A stretch of 60,919 nucleotides of DNA from Oligoflexia bacterium (lineage in GTDB: Bacteria; Bdellovibrionota_C; UBA2361; JBGSMV01). Position 1 is the first letter of the stretch. Each line of letters opens with the position of its first letter. Shown here piece by piece: positions 35,895 through 44,793 of this stretch. The stretch is from positions 1 through 60,919 of the forward strand of contig JAIBBU010000017.1 in the NCBI GenBank assembly GCA_019694515.1, given 5' to 3'. Position numbers and translations under genes: made by a program. The notes beneath the pieces were generated by a model. That model had not been told where the DNA came from. It searched no databases and worked only from the letters and a program-made list of their open reading frames with translations.

Positions 35895-36521
35895 TTAGAT
35901 ATTCTTCATCGGCCGCTTGGCAGGTAGCTGCGCGAATTCCAGAATCTTGTCGGTTAAAAGTGCTTCCTCTCCGCTCTTAAGCTCCAAATACCAGCTGGTG
36001 GGCAAGGCCCGGGAGATCATATGTGCCTGCTCCTTCTGGTAGCTGCTGGCACGCGACGAACTTATCACCAAAACCGGGCATCTAATCCGCTGCAGAAAAG
36101 AGCGTCCATCGAACCCCGGAAGCCGGGACCGAAAAGGAAGTCCGATTGGCAGCTTGGATTCAATTGCATCGATGATGCGGGACGTCCGCGTAGGATGAGG
36201 CCTCCCGGAAGCATCGATGAAAACTGCTCCACGCACCTGCTTGATATCTCTCAGACACAAATTCTGCACTAGCGAACTAGCGGGTCCGAAGGAAATAAAG
36301 GAACTTTGCCGAATGCCCGCGGCCGCAAGCGCGGACTCCAGACTAACACTCAGGGCCTGCCAATTGTTGTCGGAAACTGTAGCGCTTTGGCATAGCAGCG
36401 CTCGAGTCTTCCCGGCTAAGGCCTCAAATAGTGCGCGCGCCGCTGCCGCATACGCACCACTTTCAAAGAGCACCACGAAGGCTCGGCCCGTTCCGTTATC
36501 CGCTAGAATCTCTAACATCAT
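35895..36521 (-). CDS. Degenerate alpha/beta-hydrolase-like protein
   Basis: A 208-residue soluble protein with the look of an alpha/beta-hydrolase fold: strand FVVLFESGAY, the elbow-like segment SFISFGPASSLVQNL (74-88), strand GAVFIDASG, then RCPVLVISSSRASSYQKEQAHMI and WYLELKSGEEALL, matching the Asp-strand and the pre-His strand of the family. The elbow reads G-P-A-S-S instead of GxSxG, and the expected His position is occupied by SGEE, so a catalytic triad is not apparent. It may be a binding protein or use a shifted Ser (inference). Two adjacent ATGs; an AGGG element precedes them. It is convergent with the patatin gene. Confidence 0.7.
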   Translation of the reverse strand: MMLEILADNGTGRAFVVLFESGAYAAAARALFEALAGKTRALLCQSATVSDNNWQALSVSLESALAAAGIRQSSFISFGPASSLVQNLCLRDIKQVRGAVFIDASGRPHPTRTSRIIDAIESKLPIGLPFRSRLPGFDGRSFLQRIRCPVLVISSSRASSYQKEQAHMISRALPTSWYLELKSGEEALLTDKILEFAQLPAKRPMKNI

Positions 36522-36974
36522 TTACCCTGCACACCGCCACCGGCAGTGGAAGTGCTATAAAAATGCCATGAATTGATATTTCGAGATAGAGCATTCGCCT
36601 CACGACTTAGCGCGCGGATGTTAATTTCGACCACGAAAAACCTACAACCCGTGCTTTGCCATCAGCGTCCAGCGTCCGCGCTCTGGGCCTCCGATTTCGA
36701 AGCGGTTCCGAGCCGGCGCGGGTGCTATTTCAGAATGCCGCGAAGGAAACGCTCAGTGTTCATGGCGCAGTTCAGGTTGCAAGACCTGCAATTCATGCAG
36801 CGCCGGGTCTGCGCCGCCGCGTACTTTGATACAATTTAGCGCTAGTCAAGAGCGAAATAAACAATGGTTCGGTCGGGCTTGAGTTATGCGCTGCGGCTAC
36901 ATGAGCTATATCGTCCCGTAGTTTGATCAAAGACCGGATTAGTGCGAGGATCAATTGAGTTAGGCGCCGTATAT
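36522..36974. other. Intergenic stretch between divergent small genes
   Basis: 453 bp with no gene I can support. A plus-strand frame of 88 codons at 36573-36839 has an atypical Arg/Cys/Phe-rich composition and no ribosome site. The region should carry promoters for the hydrolase-like gene (minus) and the Cys-rich protein (plus), but no consensus pair stands out; a TACAAT near 36829 lacks a -35 partner. Confidence 0.4.
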
Positions 36975-37295
36975 ATGGTTGGTAAACCGGGACCATTTAG
37001 GATAATCGAAAATCATGGTCGCGGAGGTGTAGATGCGCCGATCGATCCTCCGCGTCGGCGCTATACCTGCGCGAACTACGAAGCCTGTCTTAATATCGCC
37101 TGTGCGCTGAATTGGGATAGTTTCACCTGTCGCGGCTGCAACGGCGAGGTCGATGAATCCAATTTCTGGCAGGCCCATCAAGCCATCAAGAAAGATACCG
37201 TTGCAGACAGCCTGGTCTCGCTGCCCAGTTTAAAGACCCAAGAGCGCAGCGGAGGGGGTGCGGAAATTCTGCAATTCGCGGCACGCAAGCGTTAG
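36975..37295 (+). CDS. Small five-cysteine protein, possible zinc-binding
   Basis: A 106-residue cytoplasmic protein with a compact Cys cluster: C32, C38, C43, C52 and C55 in the pattern C-x5-C-x4-C-x8-C-x2-C (YTCANYEACLNI ... NWDSFTCRGCNGEVDE). The spacing suggests a metal-binding knuckle; I have no family name for it. A Lys/Gln-rich tail ends QFAARKR. The ATG at 36975 begins just before MVGKPGPFRI; a GTG 11 codons upstream is possible. It converges on the 90-residue gene 6 bp away and has no operon partner. Confidence 0.7.
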   Translation: MVGKPGPFRIIENHGRGGVDAPIDPPRRRYTCANYEACLNIACALNWDSFTCRGCNGEVDESNFWQAHQAIKKDTVADSLVSLPSLKTQERSGGGAEILQFAARKR

Positions 37296-37301
37296 CGCGA
37301 A

Positions 37302-37574
37302 CTAGAGCAGCTGGTCCAACAATCCAACAACTCGGTTGACTCCATCCACATACCGCGCCTGTTGATCGTAAGTGAAAGCTCCATAGTAGCTACCGTAGCG
37401 CAGGGAATTCTGCGGACTGAGAGAGCCAAGTCGGCTGGCATTGACAGCATGACGCTCACCGAGCATTCCCCCGATTTCGGCGCTCAAATAGCCCTTACCT
37501 TTGCGCACATCGTCCAGGTGCTTCTCGAGGCGGCTAAGGAATTCGTTGTTGGAAATGGAGTCTGCGATCTTCAT
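37302..37574 (-). CDS. Small hypothetical protein
   Basis: A 90-residue soluble protein with no recognisable family. It has a charged N-terminal helix (NNEFLSRLEKHLDDVRKGKG), a Gly/Ser/Tyr-rich middle (LRYGSYYGAFTYDQQ) and a C-terminal helix (YVDGVNRVVGLLDQLL). There are no Cys and no signal. The ATG at 37574 is the only in-frame start nearby; the ribosome site is weak. It is a lone minus-strand gene between two plus-strand genes; its amino-acid make-up and its tight fit against the neighbour stop support it as real. Confidence 0.6.
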   Translation of the reverse strand: MKIADSISNNEFLSRLEKHLDDVRKGKGYLSAEIGGMLGERHAVNASRLGSLSPQNSLRYGSYYGAFTYDQQARYVDGVNRVVGLLDQLL

Positions 37575-37696
37575 CCTTGAATCCGAGCTAGGCCCATCTT
37601 GGCTATATCCATATTATCGACCCGCACCAAATTCGGCTGAACGTTAAAATACCGGCTGCGGAGGGCTGAAAGAACCGGCTAAAATAGAACCATTCT

Positions 37697-38092
37697 ATGG
37701 ATGATTTTACATTTCCCATTGCGGTGGTCGCCGCGCTGCTGGCGGCTCTGCTGCTAATGCCCATAATTAAATGGCTGGCCTGGAAATTATTCCATTTCGA
37801 TCAAAAAGTTGAACGCATTATCTCGCAGACAAAAAGTTCGGAGGTGCGGCTGGGCAAAACCGCAGAGACTCTTGCTCCGCTGCTAGAGAACTTTCCAGTT
37901 GATGTTAGAAAAGCCGGGACCTCAACGGTCTTTATCGGTCAGCCCGTCGACTTCATTCATTTTGATCCCGATATCGGAATTACCTTTATCGAAGTTAAAA
38001 GCGGCAACTCGAAGCTCAGTCTGAGCCAACGCAAGTTAAAGGAATTGATCGATAATGGACAGGTGGAATGGGTGCAGTTTCAGGTACGGTAG
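37697..38092 (+). CDS. Membrane-anchored Endonuc_Holl-type predicted nuclease
   Basis: A 131-residue protein with one N-terminal membrane helix (7-28, IAVVAALLAALLLMPII) and a C-terminal domain matching the Holliday-junction-resolvase-related family: SEVRLGKTAETLAPLLENF, VFIGQPVDFIHFD, ITFIEVKSGNSKLSLSQRKLKELI. The residues of a PD-(D/E)xK nuclease are in place: Asp85 in PVD, then Glu99-Val-Lys101, and Gln111. Family members are short and often carry such an anchor. Its substrate is not known. It stands alone on the plus strand; the histidine kinase gene ends 59 bp beyond it on the opposite strand. Confidence 0.82.
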   Translation: MDDFTFPIAVVAALLAALLLMPIIKWLAWKLFHFDQKVERIISQTKSSEVRLGKTAETLAPLLENFPVDVRKAGTSTVFIGQPVDFIHFDPDIGITFIEVKSGNSKLSLSQRKLKELIDNGQVEWVQFQVR

Positions 38093-38151
38093 CGGTGGTC
38101 AGCTTCAAACTGTTGCCCCTCTTGAGCGCGGGGAGCGGAACTGCGAGATAT

Positions 38152-40359
38152 TTACTTCAGCCACTTATCCAATAGCTGATAGAGCGCCTCACGGCTGATG
38201 GGCTTGGAGATGTAATCATCCATTCCGGCCGAGAGGCATTTCTCGCGGTCTCCGATCATGGCATGCGCCGTCATCGCTACAATTGGAATACGGGTTAGAG
38301 ATTGGACCTCACTCTGCCGAATAATTTCGGTGGCCGCATACCCGTCTAACACAGGCATCTGACAATCCATTAAGATCAGATCGAAACTGCGGCTCTGCAG
38401 GTGCCTAAGCGCCTCTTCTCCATTTACGGCTTCCACCACCTCGAGTCCCTTCTTTTGCAAGAGCTTGGTGGCTAATAGCCGATTGATGGTGTTGTCCTCG
38501 ACTAACAATACGCGCGGAACGGCAGCAGCACCGGAATTGGCTTTGGGCTCTTCCGGTTGGAAGAGCTCATATCGGGCTTTGCGCCAGCTAGTTGCGGCGG
38601 AAATATTGCCCGGCGCTGCGCCGGTGAGCATCTCCGCATGGCTTGAAAGCACTGCCGTGAAGTTAAAAACTGAGCCGATATCAGTCCTACTTTTGACCCA
38701 GATCTCCCCGCCCATTAAACCCACTAGTTTCTTGCTAATTGCCAAACCTAACCCAGTCCCGCCGTAACGCCTCGTAGTCGAGGTATCGACCTGTGAAAAT
38801 GCATCGAAGATCGAGGTCTGTTTGTCCGGCGCCACTCCAATTCCAGTATCGGCTACAGCAAAGTGCAATTTTACCGTGCCGGGATCACTCGGCAAAACCC
38901 CCACCCATAAAATCACCGCGCCATGCATGCCCGTAAACTTGAGCGCGTTACCGAGCAGGTTATTAATCACCTGCCCCAAACGCACCTCATCGCCCAAAAC
39001 CTGCCGCGGCACATCGTTTTCAATTTTACTAACCAGTACCAGCGATTTCTGCCTGGCGCGCACGGAGCTCAAATTCATCGAGCGTTCAACGAAAAGCGGT
39101 AAGTTGAAGACTTCCTTAGCCAGCTCCAGCCGATCCGCCTCAATCCGCGAAAAATCCAAAACATCATCGATAATTACCAGCAGCGATTGGGCCGAGAACT
39201 TGACCATGTTTAGATACTCGCGCTGCGTCTCCTCCAGCTGTGTATCCAGCACCAAGTCCGTCATGCCCACGATGCCATTCATGGGTGTGCGTATTTCATG
39301 GCTAACGTTGGCGAGAAATCTGGATTTGGCCGTACTGGCGGCTTCGGCCGATTCCTTAGCTTTCAATACCGCTTCCTCTACACGCTTACGCTCGGAGATA
39401 TCGCGCATGAAGGCGCTAAACATGATCTTTCCGGCAGTTGCAATCGGCGTTAGTGAAATTTCGATCGGAAATTTTTCCCCGTTGCGCCGCTGCGCGATCG
39501 TTTCAAAGCGGCGATTCAGCAGATCGCCCCGGCCGGTCTCGAGAAAGTCCTGAAATTCATCGCGATAGCTCTGGCGGTGCTCTGGCGCCGCCACCAGTTC
39601 CGCGATCTCCTTGCCCAGCGCTTCTTCGGGCCGCCAGCCAAAAATTAACTGCGCCTGAGTATTCCAGCCAGTAATTTGTCCAAAGCTATCGACGGTGATT
39701 ACTCCATCCAGCGCACTCTCAATAATCTGCCGCAGTTGGAACTCGCTGGCACGGAGAGCCTCTTCTGTGCGCCGTGTTTCTACGGCGAGGCCCGCCAGAT
39801 AGCTCACCGCATACATCAATTCAATATCCTCGGGGTCAGGTGTACGCGGGCTACGATGATAAAGCGACAGACTGCCCAAGAGCTCCTGATTTGTGGAGAG
39901 CACCGGACAAGACCAGCACGCTCGCAGTCCGAAGCGCAGTGCCAGCTCCCGCTGCTTTTCCCATAGCGGATCTTGTTCGATGTCGGTGGCGATGACCAAT
40001 TCACCCAGATACGCGGCGGAACTGAACGATCCTGATTTGGCTTCAAGCGGAGTTCCGCCAATGCTGGAGCTATACGAGAAGGGAAGACTGGGCGCCGCTG
40101 CTGTAGAAAGTGTCCTTTGCTTGTCATCAACTAGCATGATTGAACAAAGCATCCCCGGCGATCTAAGTTCGACGGTCTTGGCGACAAAATTAAGGATGTC
40201 GTCGATCTGCCCGCCGCGCGTCAGCCGCTCCAGGATTTCCCGTTGAATCGCGAGCGGACGCTCGAAGCGGCGAACCTCTGAGCTTCCGGAAGGTGCACCG
40301 GAGCTTGCTCCAATAGAGAAAATTCGGCGCAGCGCCTTTAAGATTGAACGCATCAGCAT
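38152..40359 (-). CDS. Cytoplasmic hybrid histidine kinase (GAF-PAS-HisKA-HATPase-REC)
   Basis: A 735-residue sensor. After a basic N-terminus comes a GAF domain (about 40-195), a PAS domain (about 205-325, ESALDGVITVDSFGQITGWN), HisKA with phospho-acceptor His354 in NVSHEIRTPMNG, and an ATPase with the N-box LLGNALKFTG, DTGIGV and GTGLGLAI. A receiver domain (615-735) has phospho-acceptor Asp665 in LILMDCQMPVLDG and Lys in SKPIS. There is no membrane segment, so it reads a cytoplasmic signal; GAF and PAS may bind a small ligand or cofactor. No response regulator or Hpt protein is adjacent. ATG at 40359, with a second one two codons on. A 251-bp gap separates it from the polysaccharide operon end. 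Confidence 0.95.
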   Translation of the reverse strand: MLMRSILKALRRIFSIGASSGAPSGSSEVRRFERPLAIQREILERLTRGGQIDDILNFVAKTVELRSPGMLCSIMLVDDKQRTLSTAAAPSLPFSYSSSIGGTPLEAKSGSFSSAAYLGELVIATDIEQDPLWEKQRELALRFGLRACWSCPVLSTNQELLGSLSLYHRSPRTPDPEDIELMYAVSYLAGLAVETRRTEEALRASEFQLRQIIESALDGVITVDSFGQITGWNTQAQLIFGWRPEEALGKEIAELVAAPEHRQSYRDEFQDFLETGRGDLLNRRFETIAQRRNGEKFPIEISLTPIATAGKIMFSAFMRDISERKRVEEAVLKAKESAEAASTAKSRFLANVSHEIRTPMNGIVGMTDLVLDTQLEETQREYLNMVKFSAQSLLVIIDDVLDFSRIEADRLELAKEVFNLPLFVERSMNLSSVRARQKSLVLVSKIENDVPRQVLGDEVRLGQVINNLLGNALKFTGMHGAVILWVGVLPSDPGTVKLHFAVADTGIGVAPDKQTSIFDAFSQVDTSTTRRYGGTGLGLAISKKLVGLMGGEIWVKSRTDIGSVFNFTAVLSSHAEMLTGAAPGNISAATSWRKARYELFQPEEPKANSGAAAVPRVLLVEDNTINRLLATKLLQKKGLEVVEAVNGEEALRHLQSRSFDLILMDCQMPVLDGYAATEIIRQSEVQSLTRIPIVAMTAHAMIGDREKCLSAGMDDYISKPISREALYQLLDKWLK

Positions 40360-40610
40360 GTGGCTTTTTGGTCGTTTTTCGGGCTGCAGCCAGCCGGATC
40401 TTCCGACTCCAATCGTACCAAGGAGTTAGACGGCGTTTTCCTAAAAATACCTGAGCGCTTCAGTCCGACCGAAAAAACCAGTAACTCTAGATAGCTACCC
40501 CGGCAATTGGGCGTTTTAGGACACCCGAAGATGCCCCTCCATGACCTTAACCGCAGCCCTTACTCGGCTAGCGATTCCGTGGGGCGCGTTATCTGCCAAT
40601 GCCGGTGAAG

Positions 40611-41576
40611 TTAGGTCGGACGCTTCGATGCTAAGAGCTCGGGGGTGCCTTTGGCTTTGTGTTCCCGCAACCACATCCAAATTAGGCCGCCGATCAGCGC
40701 CAAAATGTAAGCCTTGGCCCGCAACACCACTCCGATCGCCAGGGCCTGTGCAGAGGTAGCTCCAATCCCGCTCAGAAATACCATGAACGCCCCCTCCTGC
40801 AGACCTAAGCCGCTAGGGGTGAACGGTAGCGCGCCAATCAACAAAATAACCGGCAGGACCACCATGACCTCCTGAAATGAGACATCGAGCCAGCCCACGG
40901 CCCAAGCTGCGACCATCGTATTTATTACTGTTAGGGAGTGATAAAGAAACGACAGTAACAGCGCTTTAACCACCACGCTCCGATCCCGGGCCGCAATTCC
41001 AAAACTCTCCCGGACTTTCTTTAGGTTGCGGGTGACCTGCTTCAAATACGGCAGCTTCTCAAGCAGATGGTAAAGGCGATCGGACATAACGGCGGCGGTG
41101 ATGCCGGCCAAGCCGAGCGCCATCAGTACCACGATCAATTTGATCTGCCATGTTGCCAGCTCCGAAAACCACACAAATGTCAGCGCTAACACCATCATCG
41201 CCACGATCCCGGTGAAACGCTCCAAGATCGTGGCTGCGGCGGCTTCATGCTGACCAATATTCTTGCCGACATACCAGCTGCGAACCGCATCGCCTCCTAC
41301 GTAAGAAGGGACTACGGTATTAACGAAATAGCCTACTAAATAGAGATTGAAGAGGCGCAAAAGCGGGACATCCGAACCAAGCGCACGAATGAACACGCGC
41401 CATTTGATGCAGCTTACCAAGATCAGCAGAATGCTGATCAGCGCCAAATAACAGAGGCTGCTTAAGGTCAGCTGGCTAATCGCCTCCCAGAGCTCGGCCG
41501 GCCGAACAATCAACAGCAATGCCGAAAGTACCGCAAGCGCCAGTCCAATTTTCAAATACCTCTTCGCGGACTGCAT
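40611..41576 (-). CDS. LPG-synthase-TM (UPF0104) flippase-like membrane protein
   Basis: A 321-residue polytopic protein with about eight membrane helices and the family hallmarks: KWRVFIRALGSDVPLLRLFNLYLVGYFVNTVVPSYVGGD in the first third and LPFTPSGLGLQEGAF near the end. This domain of the MprF/AglD/YbhN group is involved in lipid-linked substrate translocation or in moving and modifying membrane lipids. Given the surroundings, flipping or modifying a lipid in the polysaccharide pathway is likely (inference). The ATG at 41576 shares one base with the acyltransferase stop (TGATG); a TTG further up is rejected. It is the last gene of the operon. Confidence 0.85.
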   Translation of the reverse strand: MQSAKRYLKIGLALAVLSALLLIVRPAELWEAISQLTLSSLCYLALISILLILVSCIKWRVFIRALGSDVPLLRLFNLYLVGYFVNTVVPSYVGGDAVRSWYVGKNIGQHEAAAATILERFTGIVAMMVLALTFVWFSELATWQIKLIVVLMALGLAGITAAVMSDRLYHLLEKLPYLKQVTRNLKKVRESFGIAARDRSVVVKALLLSFLYHSLTVINTMVAAWAVGWLDVSFQEVMVVLPVILLIGALPFTPSGLGLQEGAFMVFLSGIGATSAQALAIGVVLRAKAYILALIGGLIWMWLREHKAKGTPELLASKRPT

Positions 41577-42838
41577 CAGTCGACCCTTAAAACCTCCAGC
41601 TCCGCAATTAGTTCGTCCCGAACGACGCGTAGGAGTTCCACCGGACTCCGCTCCCCCGGCCAAAGTTCTGTGAGCATGTGCAGCCTGAAGAGATAGTAAT
41701 AATTATTCGTTATATAACCGCAAAAGATGATAAAGGCTGTTAGCACCAAAGCTCCGGTCAACTCCATCCCCATGGCCCAGAAGACACACCACAGCAGGAG
41801 GTACCAAGCCGCAAAAACCGCCATCCCTGCAGCCAGTTTGACGCTAGCGATAGCAACAGGGTGCGAAGCGTAACGCGCCACCAAGACCGGAACAAATCTA
41901 TAGGGCAGGACATGAGTTACGCAGCCGATTAGAATCAAGGGAGCGAGTAAACTAAGCCGTAGCCGATCATGCACAAACTCCAACCGCTGGGCGGGGTCCA
42001 ATCCAAGCGCGGCCGCCATGCCGCCATATTCATCGAGCCGCGAAGAAATTTCCTGTGCCAGCTCGGGCTTGGAGCGCGCAACTAACTCCACATTGCGAGC
42101 AACCAAAGCCAATCGCTCCCGATCGTCCAGGGTGCTACCTCTAGACCGATAAAGCTTCGCGATCTTCTCAACCAGCAACTCATGCTCGGCGCTGGCAACC
42201 TCCACAGTCAATCGCTTGATTTGATCTTCAATGCGGGCCGTAAGTTCGCGCACACAGGCGAGCGGGTCAGCTTGATAGGCCGCCTGCAATTCAGCGACAC
42301 GGATTGGCGTCCCAAAGGTTAGGGTCACCGAGCTTCTGAACTGCCTTAAATCGGCGTAGGTAATTCCAACCGGCTGTATCATGAGGCCTAGGTTAAACTC
42401 GCCAGCAGCCTCGGACTGTAAGGCAATGCGCGCTGCCCCGGTCTTAATCGGCTGCAAACGCCGCTCCCCCAGGCTGACACCCTCGGGAAAGACCACAATC
42501 CCCTTCCCTGCGCTTAGTTTTTCGATGGCAAATTTAAAGGTCTCGTCATTCTTAAGCTGCTCCCCCTGCTGGTCTTGTCGGCGCTGCACCGGCACGAGGT
42601 GGCAGGCACGCAGCAGCGCCGCCAGCGGCTGCGGCTGGAATAAGGTGGCCTTAGCCAGAAACCAAAATTCCCGCCGGTAAGCAAAATTGATCAGGAGGGA
42701 ATCGAGCAGAAAATTGGAGTGATTCGGCACCACCACAAGCGGTCCTAGCTCCTGCGGCGCAGCTCCCGCAAGTCGCACCTCAGAACAAAACTGCCCAATC
42801 GCGAAGGCAAAAACTCTGCGTCCTATTTGATAAATCAT
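41576..42838 (-). CDS. PlsC-like 1-acylglycerol-3-phosphate acyltransferase with C-terminal membrane domain
   Basis: A 420-residue protein with the LPLAT acyltransferase fold: block I PNHSNFLLDS with His40 and Asp46 (spacing HX5D, as in the GPT1-like group), block III VFPEGVSLGERRL with Glu119, and IQPVGITY. About residues 290-390 add four membrane helices (LLAPLILIGCVTHVLPY, AAWYLLLWCVFWAMGM). It would transfer fatty acid to a glycerol-phosphate or related acceptor on the inner membrane. The start at 42838 shares one base with the stop of the glycosyltransferase (TAATG), and the next gene likewise, so translation is coupled throughout. Confidence 0.88.
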   Translation of the reverse strand: MIYQIGRRVFAFAIGQFCSEVRLAGAAPQELGPLVVVPNHSNFLLDSLLINFAYRREFWFLAKATLFQPQPLAALLRACHLVPVQRRQDQQGEQLKNDETFKFAIEKLSAGKGIVVFPEGVSLGERRLQPIKTGAARIALQSEAAGEFNLGLMIQPVGITYADLRQFRSSVTLTFGTPIRVAELQAAYQADPLACVRELTARIEDQIKRLTVEVASAEHELLVEKIAKLYRSRGSTLDDRERLALVARNVELVARSKPELAQEISSRLDEYGGMAAALGLDPAQRLEFVHDRLRLSLLAPLILIGCVTHVLPYRFVPVLVARYASHPVAIASVKLAAGMAVFAAWYLLLWCVFWAMGMELTGALVLTAFIIFCGYITNNYYYLFRLHMLTELWPGERSPVELLRVVRDELIAELEVLRVD

Positions 42839-44793
42839 TACTCCAATATCTGAAGTTCGGCGATGGACCAATCAAAGACCGGATCCGATCCGAGCTGGCG
42901 CAAGATCAGCCGTTTTACTGCCATGGCATCGAATGCCAAGAATAGATCATCCATAAAGTATCTAATAGCCGGATAAGCCGACGAGTCCAGCATATTGCGT
43001 TTAGACCCATCGGCCAGCTCGACCTCGATTGCTAATTCGCGCGGATAGTCCTGCGGCCAGCCCGCCAGCACATACTTAATACCCCGGATATGCTGGGGTT
43101 CACCGAAGTCAATCTCGAAAAACATATCCGTGCTCTGCGGATGTGCGCTGCCCCAGCGAGTCTGCAGATCTCCATCAACTGCCAGTTTAACGGCTTCCGG
43201 GTGATAGTTGGCCTTCACACTAAATTCAGAGGGATCGAGAATCTTAAGATTCTTCTGTTCCCAATGTACATTATAAAGAATGTCATAGCCCGAGCGGGTG
43301 GCGTAGCTATACTGCACTCCCAGCACCTGCATCGCTTCGCGCATCAGCCGGCCCTGCGCAGGCACTAGAATCATCGGCATATCACCTTTGAAGGCCGCGC
43401 CCTCCCTAACCCAGGACTCAATCCGGGCCTGATATGGATCCTTAAGAATGCTAAAACGAATCGCCTCATCAGTTTCAAAAGCCAACCGATAGCCGATCCA
43501 ATAGTTGGTCTTAACCCAGCTGTATTTGTTCTCCTTAAGCCACTTGATCAGCTCGCTATGATCGGAGGAAACCCGTTCTCCACTAAAAATGTGTGGTTCC
43601 CCAGGGATGGCACGGCCCCCCAAATAGAAGGACGCGAGATTCATCGCCAACATCAATCCCAAGAACGCCTTGGTCAGCCGTGAGCCCTCCCGTCTCAGCA
43701 AATCAAAACAGACGCCGCACAGCACGCACACGCCAAAGTACATCGGCAGCAAGTAGCGCGGCGCGCGATACAGCCAACCAAAGGAGCTAAGCGCAAACAC
43801 CGCAATGGTTGCCAGTAAGAACAGCAGGAACAACTCGTAAGGAGCCTTGAGATCCAGCCTAAACTTGACGAGTTCCCAGATCTGCTTTGCTCGCAGTCGC
43901 AGCAGCAGCGCCAGTAACCCGCCATAGAGCAGCCACACAAACAGTGTCGCCAGCGGGAACACCTCGCCTGTCTGCCAGAAGCGCTTGCCGCCCAGAATAA
44001 TTGGAATTGCCGTAGTAGCGATGCCTTCCAGGTACTTGAGCGAATCAGAGCTACTCGCGGCTCCAAACATTTGCAGCGATACGAAGTCGTGCTGGAGATT
44101 GTAGATCCAAAAAGGCAGCCCACCGAAGATAAAGGCTGCTAAGCCGCCCACTAGATAAATCGGCACATCACGCCAGGGATTAACGTGCGACTGCACTAGC
44201 CGTGAAATGACGGCGAAACCGATCGGCAGGACGAAATAAACGATCTGATTATTGACCCACCACCCAAAGCCTAAAACCATGGCGATGATCATTAGATCGA
44301 TCAGCCCCCGTCGATCTGACTTAAGCCAGCGCACCGTGAACCACAACGCGATCGCGCCGATTAAAATAATCTCAATAAACCCGCCTCGCGCCCGAGTACT
44401 CCACTCGACCATCGCCACCGGCGGCAGCGCCATCAGCAGAGCGGCATTGCGGGCGGCAAAACGGCCGGCTACTTCCCGCGTGCAGAGATATGTGACCAGC
44501 ACCAGCAGCAAGGCAAAGATCAACGGCACGAATTTCAGGACCACACAGCTGGAACCAAAAAGCGCGAAGAAAAGAGCCATCACCAAGGCCTCAAAGCTGC
44601 CCATGTAGTGCTGGCCATAATAGAAAATTGGAATAGGCTCCCCGCCTAAAATGTGCCGGGCCATGATACCGACGATCGCTTCGTCGGCATCAATTACGAA
44701 ATTGGACGATACCAGGAAGTCCAGGCGCAGAATTAACGCCAGCAACAGCACCAGGATTAAATAGACATACTCAGATGCGCGCAGTTTTGTCAT
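42838..44793 (-). CDS. GT-C (PMT/ArnT-like) glycosyltransferase with discoidin-like C-terminus
   Basis: A 651-residue membrane glycosyltransferase. The N-terminal part has some 10 helices; after the first lies the acidic loop DADEAIVGIMARHIL (D35, D37, E38), the catalytic loop of GT-C enzymes that use polyprenyl-phosphate sugars. HYMGSFE and RARGGFIEI are also typical. The last about 120 residues (VKANYHPEAVKLAVDGDLQTRWGS, FFEIDFGEPQHIRGIKYV, IAELQIL) fit an F5/8-type C (discoidin-like) sugar-binding domain. The catalytic loop should face the periplasm. The ATG at 44793 overlaps the upstream stop as ATGA; the longer frame lies in the neighbour. Confidence 0.87.
   Translation of the reverse strand: MTKLRASEYVYLILVLLLALILRLDFLVSSNFVIDADEAIVGIMARHILGGEPIPIFYYGQHYMGSFEALVMALFFALFGSSCVVLKFVPLIFALLLVLVTYLCTREVAGRFAARNAALLMALPPVAMVEWSTRARGGFIEIILIGAIALWFTVRWLKSDRRGLIDLMIIAMVLGFGWWVNNQIVYFVLPIGFAVISRLVQSHVNPWRDVPIYLVGGLAAFIFGGLPFWIYNLQHDFVSLQMFGAASSSDSLKYLEGIATTAIPIILGGKRFWQTGEVFPLATLFVWLLYGGLLALLLRLRAKQIWELVKFRLDLKAPYELFLLFLLATIAVFALSSFGWLYRAPRYLLPMYFGVCVLCGVCFDLLRREGSRLTKAFLGLMLAMNLASFYLGGRAIPGEPHIFSGERVSSDHSELIKWLKENKYSWVKTNYWIGYRLAFETDEAIRFSILKDPYQARIESWVREGAAFKGDMPMILVPAQGRLMREAMQVLGVQYSYATRSGYDILYNVHWEQKNLKILDPSEFSVKANYHPEAVKLAVDGDLQTRWGSAHPQSTDMFFEIDFGEPQHIRGIKYVLAGWPQDYPRELAIEVELADGSKRNMLDSSAYPAIRYFMDDLFLAFDAMAVKRLILRQLGSDPVFDWSIAELQILE

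Noticed and set aside
36573..36839. Plus-strand frame of 88 codons
   Set aside because: Atypical Arg/Phe/Cys composition, weak start, no recognisable motif; treated as chance.
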